Source: Symbiodinium natans (taxonomy: Eukaryota; Sar; Dinophyceae; Suessiales; Symbiodiniaceae). From it: a stretch of 64,000 bases of DNA. How positions within the stretch are numbered: the first letter of the stretch is position 1; each line of letters starts with the position of its first letter. The notes under the pieces were generated by a model. The model did no database searches, was not told where the DNA came from, and saw only the letters and a program-made list of their open reading frames with translations. A program made the position numbers and the translations under genes. The DNA lies in assembly GCA_905221605.1 (NCBI GenBank), contig CAJNDS010002573.1, forward strand, positions 1 through 64,000, given 5' to 3'. Below, in pieces: positions 50,643-58,700 of the stretch.

Positions 50643-52177
50643 GAACGCGTAAGGGTCCGAGCAACTCCGATTTGACTGCAAAGTTGGGAGACCCTGTCAT
50701 GCAGGAAGGCTGGGTGCGCTTCCCTCTACGAGATGTTGTTCAGAGATGCACTGGCACGGATGACAGAGTGGGCTATCATGGGACAAAATTGGAATCGCTC
50801 TACTCGATCCTGTATCTGGGAAAGCTGCAACCGTCCCAGGATGCCTCTCAAGGTGAACAATACTTTGAGGGCTACCCGGGAGTCTACATCCATTCCGGCA
50901 AGCATGAGCGCAAGGCAGAGTCATATGTGACGCATGTATGGTTTCCCATCTTGAAAGAAGGCAACAAGTCTCTCCGAGCAGTTGCGGCCAAATTCGCAGT
51001 GTCGTTCGACCAGGCTGCAGGTTCTCTCCGTGGCTCCAAAGCAACGGATCAGTATATTCTCAGGGAAGACTATGTCCAGCTAGAGGCGCTGCTGCTTCAC
51101 ATCACGGACTCACTGCCTTTGGGGACCTATGTGCAGACTGGCTGGAACCCGCTTGCGGAAGCTGCCCCAGTTCAACGCATAGCGAGGGAAAGACCGGAGG
51201 AGCCGAGTTCATACAGAAATCCACCAAGATCCTCCTCTCAGCCTGCCAAGGAGTCAGCCTCTCACGATGATGATAACTCCACCCGGCAGCTCGCAGTTCC
51301 TCCTTGGAGAGTAAACAAGGCAATGGACTCTGTTCACAGTGCTCTGCCGACCTCCTTGCATCAGCACGAAGATGATAGTGATGAATCCTGGGGGGTATGG
51401 TCACCAGCCGCTGCTGCCACAGCCACAGATCCACAGGTTCCATCTCATCAGGAAGTCCCACAGCAGCCAGAGGGAAGCAGAAGAGAGCATGCCTGGCAGC
51501 CAACAACTCAGCACACACCAAGTTTAGCAGATCTGGATGGTACTCTTGATCGGCTTTCTGGACGGGGCGCTCATGAAACCAGACGAGTGATGATAAGCAA
51601 GCTCCTCACACAGGCTCTCAGACATGACCCAGCGAAGTATGGCATTTCGCTAGACGCTGCTGGCTATGCCAACTTGAAAAGCCTTCTTAATTCCAGGCAA
51701 TTTTGGCGGGCTGAAGTGACGGCTCATGAAGTACAGCGAGTACTGGAAACCTCACAGAAGATCCGCATGGAGCAGATGACCTCAGAGGAAGACGGCGAAA
51801 TCTACATCAGAGCCTTACAGGGTCATGGCCATGACATTCCACTGGACGACGATCAGCTGCATGAGGTTCTGACCTCATCCACAACACCGGAGTGGGGTGT
51901 CCACGGGACAAGCTGGCGGGCCTGGCAGCAGATTCGCTCCTCTCAGCTGCGCAGAATGCAAAGACGTGACATACATATGTCTTTGTCACCAACCAAAACT
52001 GCAGGATTCAGGGAGGACTCTTCCGTGGAGATCTGGATTCACCTGCCGTCTTTGATCGACAGTGGACACAGAGTGCGTCGGGCGAAGAATGGAGTACTGC
52101 TGACGCGTGGACCCATTGACCTGTCCCACATCAGCACTGTCATTGATCGGCACACAGGCAAGTCTCTGCCCTTCTAA
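50423..52177 (+). CDS. Twin ADP-ribosyltransferase-fold protein: PARP-like domain plus Tpt1/KptA 2'-phosphotransferase
   Basis: The frame opens without an ATG at 50423; the first in-frame ATG is 50606. Residues ~117-250 (from 50423) resemble an ART/PARP fold: GYHGTKLESLYSILYLGKL, then GVYIHSGKHERKAESY, i.e. the HGT strand and the GxYxxxxxxxxAxxY segment. A disordered Ser/Gln-rich linker follows. Residues ~389-584 match Tpt1/KptA: SKLLTQALRHDPAKYGISLD with the Arg-His pair, YIRALQGHGHDI (RAxQGH), WGVHGTSWRAWQQI (HGT), DIHMSLSP and NGVLLTRGPID. Tpt1 transfers an RNA 2'-phosphate to NAD+, and some members ADP-ribosylate 5'-phosphate ends. Key residues of the second domain are present, so activity is plausible. 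Role in the element (end capping, repair, counter-defence) is unknown. Confidence 0.8.
   Translation: MEVSSERAPVQAESIFFLVPDFDQRASGQASDWNTSTHVQSRYAWNKRHKEREQLDPTKDVMEEAKIFIRTFLRTRKGPSNSDLTAKLGDPVMQEGWVRFPLRDVVQRCTGTDDRVGYHGTKLESLYSILYLGKLQPSQDASQGEQYFEGYPGVYIHSGKHERKAESYVTHVWFPILKEGNKSLRAVAAKFAVSFDQAAGSLRGSKATDQYILREDYVQLEALLLHITDSLPLGTYVQTGWNPLAEAAPVQRIARERPEEPSSYRNPPRSSSQPAKESASHDDDNSTRQLAVPPWRVNKAMDSVHSALPTSLHQHEDDSDESWGVWSPAAAATATDPQVPSHQEVPQQPEGSRREHAWQPTTQHTPSLADLDGTLDRLSGRGAHETRRVMISKLLTQALRHDPAKYGISLDAAGYANLKSLLNSRQFWRAEVTAHEVQRVLETSQKIRMEQMTSEEDGEIYIRALQGHGHDIPLDDDQLHEVLTSSTTPEWGVHGTSWRAWQQIRSSQLRRMQRRDIHMSLSPTKTAGFREDSSVEIWIHLPSLIDSGHRVRRAKNGVLLTRGPIDLSHISTVIDRHTGKSLPF
50425..50437. 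repeat. Single palindrome at the frame switch
   Basis: GGAGGTTTCCTCC, located where the two frames of the twin-ART cistron meet. Confidence 0.9.
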
Positions 52178-52235
52178 AGCGTTCTCAGCAGTTTCACCTG
52201 AACCGAATTCGTTCTGCCGTGTTCTACTTTCGCAG

Positions 52236-52264
52236 CGGGAGGCTTCCTCCGGAGGCTTCCTCCA
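52236..52264. repeat. Double palindrome, intercistronic
   Basis: Identical over 29 bp to the copy at 49963-49991; lies just after the twin-ART stop. Confidence 0.9.
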
Positions 52265-52539
52265 CTTCATTTTAAAGTAGACAGCAAGTACGCCCTCTGC
52301 TTAAGGCAATAAAGACTTTGTCACAGCCTGCATGAGTTGTCTCTATTTACATGCTCTAAGAGTAGTTTCCCCATCCTCCACCTGCTCATTGCCCAGGTGC
52401 GCCTAGCGTCGCGCAGCCCACAAGCAGTGGCAGGCGCTTCCTTCTGTAGTCCTTGTTCTTGAGCCGTGCAGCTTTCAGCTATAGCTCTTGCATGCCTGTC
52501 AGCAATGGTCAATGCCTGCCTGCCACAAGAAACCGCCTC

Positions 52540-52555
52540 ACTCTTCCGATCGCAG
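52540..52555 (+). promoter_or_regulatory. Candidate trans-splice acceptor before the last cistron
   Basis: CACTCTTCCGATCGCAG, a pyrimidine-rich stretch ending in CAG 45 bases upstream of the ATG at 52601. Confidence 0.35.
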
Positions 52556-52600
52556 TAGCCATTCTAACCTCGAATCCAGCCATCAACACTCGAGTTTCCA

Positions 52601-53155
52601 ATGGAGAGCACTAGCTTGGTACAAGCGCTCACTCCGCTCCTGGTTGCTCTCGTGCACCAGCAGGTAGTTGCGGAGGACCCGAGTATTTCCTCCGAGACTA
52701 CCAGCGCAAGGGTTGCGGAGTACCTCCACACTCACAAGGTGAAAATCCTTGCCCAGTTCATGAACTACGCACATGAGGTGCTCCAGGGAGAGAGGTTGAG
52801 GACACTGCATTGGGCAGCACAGTCACTGACCGGATATGATGAATGGCGTGAAGTTAAGGCGGCCCGACGCCAAAAGTTGCGGAGCATCAGCCTCCGTTAC
52901 TTAAGCCAGATGAGGTTCACCGGGCTTCCCACCACTCAAGGAACGTGGTTCTACATCGTGATCCTCACCGAACTTGAGAGCTTCTATAGGGAGACGCAAA
53001 TTCTCCGGTATACGTCAGGTATGCTGCCCTCGGATCTTGACGCTCAGTACCAACAAGAGGTTGGGCAGGTCCGTGATGAGTTCTTTGCCGAGGACGCGGA
53101 GATGAACATAGCGATCGCACAGTGGACCACCATTTCGGCAGGTCTCACAGCATGA
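52601..53155 (+). CDS. Unrecognised 184-residue helical protein
   Basis: ATG at 52601, stop at 53155. The N-terminus is hydrophobic-helical (SLVQALTPLLVALVHQQVVA). A basic, helical middle follows (KAARRQKLRSISLRYLSQMR), then a nonpolar stretch (GTWFYIVILTELESFY) and an acidic end (VRDEFFAEDAEMNIAIAQW). It has no signal peptide and no clear membrane span. I do not recognise a family. It has the same strand, compactness and palindrome neighbours (52237-52263 before, 53171-53183 after) as the other cistrons, so it is probably part of the same unit. Confidence 0.55.
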   Translation: MESTSLVQALTPLLVALVHQQVVAEDPSISSETTSARVAEYLHTHKVKILAQFMNYAHEVLQGERLRTLHWAAQSLTGYDEWREVKAARRQKLRSISLRYLSQMRFTGLPTTQGTWFYIVILTELESFYRETQILRYTSGMLPSDLDAQYQQEVGQVRDEFFAEDAEMNIAIAQWTTISAGLTA

Positions 53156-53160
53156 GGGGG

Positions 53161-53183
53161 GGCTACCTCCGGAGGCTTCCTCC
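53161..53183. repeat. Palindrome after the last cistron
   Basis: A decayed GGGCTACCTCC half, then the perfect GGAGGCTTCCTCC at 53171-53183, six bases or so past the stop. Confidence 0.85.
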
Positions 53184-53336
53184 CCTTCCTGCATCTCGCC
53201 GATTCCCTGTACACTTTTCAACACATAAATCGGCCCTTTTGAAGGTGCGGCTCTCAGCCTGACTAGCCATGCATCAGTATGGCAGCACTCCATTGGCACA
53301 TAGGTTGATAATAGTGTCTCTTTCCTTTTTTCATTT

Positions 53337-54300
53337 GGAGGTATCCTCCCTTTTTGCTTGCATCTTTCATCTTCTTGAGACCTTCTTATACATTCAAGTG
53401 CAATGGAGCTTCTCCGGCAAGGGATTGCAATATCACTTGTCTAGCCTTGCAACAAGAGCAGATGGCTTTTTGAGACCATCAGCGGCTACGAGGAAGAAAT
53501 CATGCCTGAGTCTGTGTTGCACAATGGGGATCCCACTCTCCTGCCCCATGCGGAGCACACCGCTCGTGACGCAGGCTGCATTTGGCAGACGTCATCCGAT
53601 GCTCTGAACTATCAGGCAGGGAGTGATCTCCAGATAGCATTGCTTGCAGCTAATCATCTGTTGGCACCAGCGTGCATGCTCACTTGATGGAACTCTCAGT
53701 TGTGGGCAGCTTGCGCTTCAGGCAAGCTACATTTATAATTCTTATTTTAGTCAGCAAGCTGGCAATCTTGATTTACTTTAGTTTGCATGCACTTCTGTTT
53801 CTATCTTTAATCTTCCCGTTTTCTTGTACCTTTTTGAATCATTGCATCAGTTTAGGAGGTTTCCTCCTGCATATCCCTAATCCCATTTCTTCTCGCCCAG
53901 GTGTGAATTTGCCTTGTCGCAGCGCTGGCCCCAGCAGCCGCGCAAGGCGTCCCAGGTAAGGCTTTGCAAACCCAGCTTCCCTGCATCCACTTTGGGCAAC
54001 CTACTTGGAACGTGCAAGGCCGCCTTGGTGCGCTCTGCCTACGGCCCTCTGCCAGTTGTTTAGCGTTACCTGTGTGAGACGTCACTAGACGGGAACGCTG
54101 AGTGTCGGCCTCACAAGAGGTACGGCTCGCTAAACAGCTGGTGCGTGAGTGCTGGACGCAGTGACTCACAGTAGGGTGTCGGGGTGGCCGTGCTTACTTT
54201 CACACCTTTGCAGTGCTGAGTACTTGATATCGGAGGTTGCCTCCGCGCGAATTTCAATTTCTTCATTGTTTCGCTGCGTCAGATCAGGAGATTTCCTCTT
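53337..54300. repeat. Four further palindromes in the 3' region
   Basis: GGAGGTATCCTCC (53337-53349), AGGAGGTTTCCTCCT (53854-53868), CGGAGGTTGCCTCCG (54231-54245) and a decayed AGGAGATTTCCTCTT (54286-54300). The stems are conserved while the three loop bases vary, and flank bases extend the stem in compensating fashion. Confidence 0.85.
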
Positions 54301-54787
54301 GAATATCCTTAAGTACTCTGCCAAAGCAGATTCAGTATAGCAGGTAGTGAGATATGACAATCTGGAGGAAGCGATCCTCTCGAGGTCCCAAAGGCCGGAC
54401 TGTGAAATAACAAAGGCGGGTGAGACCTTCTATATCACACTTGCCCGCCTTAATCACACCAAACTCAGCTAGCGCACAGCAATAGCCTGCAACACAACAT
54501 CGGGGCCAGCCGGCACTGCAGCAATCGCGGGTGCAGGTGAGCCAGTAAGAAGCGGTCGTAGGGTGCCCAGCCAGCACAGCGCTATCGCAGCCCCGAGGGG
54601 CGGATGCATTCCACATACTCGAACATAGCTGTGCACAACAATCCTTTCAGCAGCCCTGAGGGGCGTGAAGCACGAACTAGCAAAGACTGCTGGAGCTCCC
54701 AAGGCGGATACAGAGTAGCCGACGTGCCGAGGATCCAAAGTGATCAGAGGTCCACATGCTGATTCTGGCAGTGAGTGCAATGCAAAA

Positions 54788-55158
54788 ATGTTGTTGTTGT
54801 TGTTGTTGTTGTTGTTGCTGTTGTTGCTGTTGTTGCTGTTGTTGCTGTTGCTGTTTCTGTTGCTGTTTGTTTGTCGTTTGTTTGTCGTTTGTTTGTCGTT
54901 TGTTTGTCGTTTGTTTGTCGTTTGTTTGTTGTTTGTTTGTTGCTTTTTTGTTGTTTGTTTGTTTGTTTGTTGTTTGTTTGTTGTTTGTTTGCTGTTTGTT
55001 TGTTTGTTGTTTGTTTGTTGTTTGTTTGTTGTTTGTTTGTTTGTTGTTTGTTTGTTGTTGGTTTGTTGCTTGTTTGTTGTTTGTTTGTTGTTTGTTTGTT
55101 GTTTGTTTGTTTGTTGTTTGTTTGTTGTTTGTTTGTTGTTTGCTTGTTGTTTGTTTGC

Positions 55159-55228
<70 letters not shown>

Positions 55229-55515
55229 GTTGCTGTTTGTTTGTTGTTTGTTTGTTGTTTGTTTGTCGTTTGTTTGTCGTTTGTTTGTTGTTGTTTGTTT
55301 GTTGTGTTTTTTCTTGTTTGTTTGTTGTTTGTTTGTTTGTTTGTTTGTTTGTTTGTTTGTTTGTTTGTTTGTTTGTTTGTTTGTTTGTTGTGTGTTTGCT
55401 GTTTGTTTGTTGTTTGTTTGTTTGTTTGTTTGTTGTTTATTTGTTGTTTGTTTGTTGTTTGTTTGTTGTCTGTTTGTTGTTTGTTTTTGTTTGCTTGTTG
55501 GTTGTTTGCTGCTGC

Positions 55516-55592
<77 letters not shown>

Positions 55593-55608
55593 TTGCTGTT
55601 GCTGTTGC

Positions 55609-55666
<58 letters not shown>

Positions 55667-55668
55667 GG
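54788..55668. repeat. Long TTG / TTTG / CTG microsatellite tail
   Basis: Begins as (TTG)n with CTG variants, then TGTTTGTTTG-type 7-8-bp units with GTC/GTT alternation for about 600 bases. A (CTG)n block lies at 55510-55586 and (TTG)n follows to 55667. Long Gln/Asn-, Cys- and Leu/Val-rich frames on both strands are products of the repeat. Confidence 0.95.
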
Positions 55669-55720
55669 TTCTTTCTGTCTGTATGTTATTCTTTCCTTTT
55701 TCCTTTCTTTCTGTCGCTCG
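55669..55720 (+). repeat. Right flank direct repeat
   Basis: TTCTTTCTGTCTGTATGTTA, then TTCTTTCC and CTGTCGCTCG. Matches the left flank at 43455-43484 apart from small indels; the possible partner of a target-site duplication. Confidence 0.5.
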
Positions 55721-58700
55721 ATCTTGCTTTCTGTCTGGGAAAACCTCTATTTCCTCTATCTGCAAGAAGAAACCCGCTATTTCCTCCACATTTTAATGGG
55801 AGACTTGCTACTTCCCCTGTATGTTAACAGAAAACTCAAAACCTATATTTCCTGTGTGTCGTCTTACAGGACACCCTAAGCAAAAAAAAACTGTCAAAAC
55901 GCAAATACATGTCCAAGACAACTAGGGGGGGGGGGGGCCGAGGGCCTTACAGCCCGAGCGCCCAAGCGAAAAGAGAAACGGAAAGGGGAGGGTTAAGCCT
56001 CACCGTCTGTCCTGGACAGGCCAACGGACATCGGCCTTTTTTACGACAACGTCAGTACTCGGCTAAGGGATGGCCGGCACCCAGACCACCTTTAGCGTAG
56101 CTAAAGTATAACCCCAAGTCGTAACTCTTTGCTTCTGGACTTTCAGGGTTTTGGGTTCAGGGTTTGCCCGGGGCCCCCTGCCCCTGCTGGCTGGATTCCT
56201 GGGGGGTCCAGGGTGAAAATGACGGATTTTCGACCCGCCCCCGCCCGGGCGATCTGAAAATCCAGGCCTTGACGGCAAGGTCGTTTAGCTGGAAAGTTGA
56301 CATAAAGACTGCGCCAATTCATTTCCGACATCCCTGTCGTGTTGATGGGTGCCATGTGCAAGGCAGCCCTCTGAGGAGCCTTCAAGTGAGTGCTCCAAAC
56401 GAGGCCTTTATTTGAGGCCCTACGATTTAAGCTGTAAACTTAGAACATCCTTAGACTATGTGAATATCTGTATCTGTAGTCTTAGTTCGTCAATCATCTC
56501 ATGTCAAAGTATATCTATATATATGTATATTATATAGTTCTCAGAACATAACAAAACAATATACATACGCGCATGCTTCTCGAAATATTTTTCAAGCAAC
56601 TTCCCACATCGTCTCGCAAAAAATGCAGCTACACATAAACGAGAATGAATTCGGCAAGTTCCGTTCATGTTATCTGTTATCATTCATCATCGTTGTCTCT
56701 CTGTCGCATGTCTTGTGCACACCTAGGCTGAGACCGTTTCTCCCAAGCGTCACAGAAAACCACCATGCGAACATCAGTCTGTTCCCGCCCAAAGCTGCGT
56801 AACTGCGCGATGCCGAAACTCTGTGGCACAACAAAGTTGACACCAGTGTGCCAGAATCGAGGTCCCCCCTGCACTCCCCATCTCTCCCTTCTTCATGGAC
56901 TTTTTTGATGCATCCATGCGCCCTGCTGCACCCGGGCGTGGTAAGGAGATGTGGTCTATGAGGCAAACGCGCATGCTGCGGAGAAAGCTCGTGGCTTGTG
57001 TGTGTGCCCACGGCAACAGCATCTTTCAGCAACGTGCTTTGACAGCTTTGACAGTCGAGAACCAGAGTCGGGAGACTCGTGCCTCTACACGTCTGTTGAA
57101 GACAATCAAGGCATGTGCTACATCGTCACAAAAAGCTGGAAAGGGAAGCGATAGCTGATGCACACTGGATGCTCGCAAAGCCTGGCCTGGCTGTTCTCTG
57201 CTTCCACAACTCTGGCCATGGATTCAGTGGAGAGTATATGAAGTGCAGCACAGCGAAAAGCAAATAGGCCAGAGTTGAGACCTCAGTTGGAAACCGCAGC
57301 ATGGGTCAAGTCTAGGAAAACAACATCAATTGCATGGGTCTATCTTGTATAAGCCCAAATACCAAGTGGAGCAGCTTGCCCCAAAACATCAGGGGTCGCT
57401 CGTCTGGTCTGCATTCGGACTCAAACGAGAGCGCAAAGGGGCCAACCAGCAAACCTTCGGTGCAGGCAGACAGTGGCGGTCGGCACTATTGCACATTGCA
57501 ATGCAACACAAACCACATCAAACAGCTGTCTGGCCGGCACCACCAACAAGATGCTGCTAGTGTTTGAAGAGGTCGCGGCAACAGTTCACAGGGCGTGGTC
57601 ATGGTTGCAATGCTCTATTCATTTTGCCAGTTTGGGTTCGGGGACTGCTTGTAGGGAATGCCGCTGAAGAACGTCGTGAGCATGTTGTGGTACAAGGTTC
57701 ACGATCAACTTATAATTAGAGCCATGAACTCCTCCCAAGGGACTAAAAAAGCAGAGAGGATGTACTCGAGACTCGATTCTGACCAGCGCCCGGCCGCAGC
57801 TGGCCTTTCGGGGTTCGGGTTCAGGAGATCTGCGGGGGGTGTTCGGAGTGTTTTTTTTGCCACACGCACTGCAAGCGATCACTCATCCTGGTGGTGCTGG
57901 TCAAGAATCCACCCCGCACGACTATTCGAGGCGCACTTCCATTCACCGGCTGTTCGACTCAACCACGGGCCCTAATCCTCGACCCAACCACCACCAAATG
58001 CGAAACTCACAACTTTAGGGCCCAAGGTCGACATCTCCAAGTTCCAGGCTTGCCAGGTTCCGGGTTCCGGCTTTTGGGTTCCGGTTCGGGCTCATCATTA
58101 GGGGGGTGGGGAGGTTCGGGTTCGGGTCCGGATGCCATGGTCCGTCCATGTTAGCATGGAGTGGTGATGCAGCATCAATTAGACAAGCATCAAGTCTTCG
58201 TTTGCAGCGATGTGTCCTTGGAAACTCAACAATAAAACTGACGCGCAGTGGATGCATCGGCTGACTCTGGCGTCCCACTGCGAACCTCCCCAGCATGTCT
58301 CGTGATCTCAACTACTAACTCAAGGTGCAGATACGTAGGGTTTTTGACGAAGTTTCGAAGCGCATATGGTCGACTCCACCGACGAAGTTGTCAACATGGT
58401 TCCCTGGCGATCCAGCAACCTCGGAACCTTCAGAACGGAAGCACAGCAATTTGGTCATCATATTTATCTCAGAACGCAAACTTCGCAGCTTCTGACCTCA
58501 TCCGCCGGAACAGCAGCCCGTATGTCAAAAAGCGATGCGAACAGCGAGTACCTGCACAGATCGTATCATACTTGTCTGAAGCCAAGCAGAGGGTCAGAAT
58601 AGATGTGAGAGTATGTGAGCAGGTGCAGCGCAAACATGACATTGACAACAATGGCGCGCACAGCTTCCACCCTGTCGCATCTTGCCTGTGGAAATGAGGC

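Larger units (their letters stand above)
43582..54787 (+). mobile_element. Polycistronic LINE-type retroelement with accessory cistrons
   Basis: Between a (GTT)n array and a (TTG)n-rich tail lie seven plus-strand, intron-free coding blocks with little space between them: AP-endonuclease/RT/zinc finger, USP-like protease, basic protein, coiled coil, twin ART-fold protein, and an unknown. A ~1.6-kb 3' region follows. Surrounding host DNA is sparse and intron-rich, so the block stands out. Palindromes GGAGG-NNN-CCTCC occur only inside it. The endonuclease and RT define a non-LTR retrotransposon. That the downstream cistrons belong to the same mobile unit is inferred from strand, packing, the ATGA overlap, shared palindromes and the common bracketing repeats. 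The alternative is a LINE inserted beside a separate viral or plasmid-like cassette. Confidence 0.6.
53156..54787 (+). other. 3' non-coding region of the element
   Basis: No convincing frame over 1.6 kb. Besides the GGAGG-NNN-CCTCC palindromes it has two CCCYGAGGGGCG hairpin words at 54591-54602 and 54654-54665, about 60 bases apart. It runs into the TTG-rich tail at 54788, as LINE 3' ends often run into a short simple repeat. Confidence 0.55.

Noticed and set aside
54677-55879. Very long open frames (300-380 codons) on both strands
   Set aside because: They translate TTG/TTTG/CTG microsatellite into Gln/Asn, Cys/Leu/Val or Ala runs; no unique sequence of gene quality is included.
56070-56110. 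TTTAGCGTAGCTAAAG compared with the end of the dispersed repeat
   Set aside because: Only the TAGCGTAGC/GCGTAGCGTTA-like core is similar; too short and in a different context to call a fourth copy.
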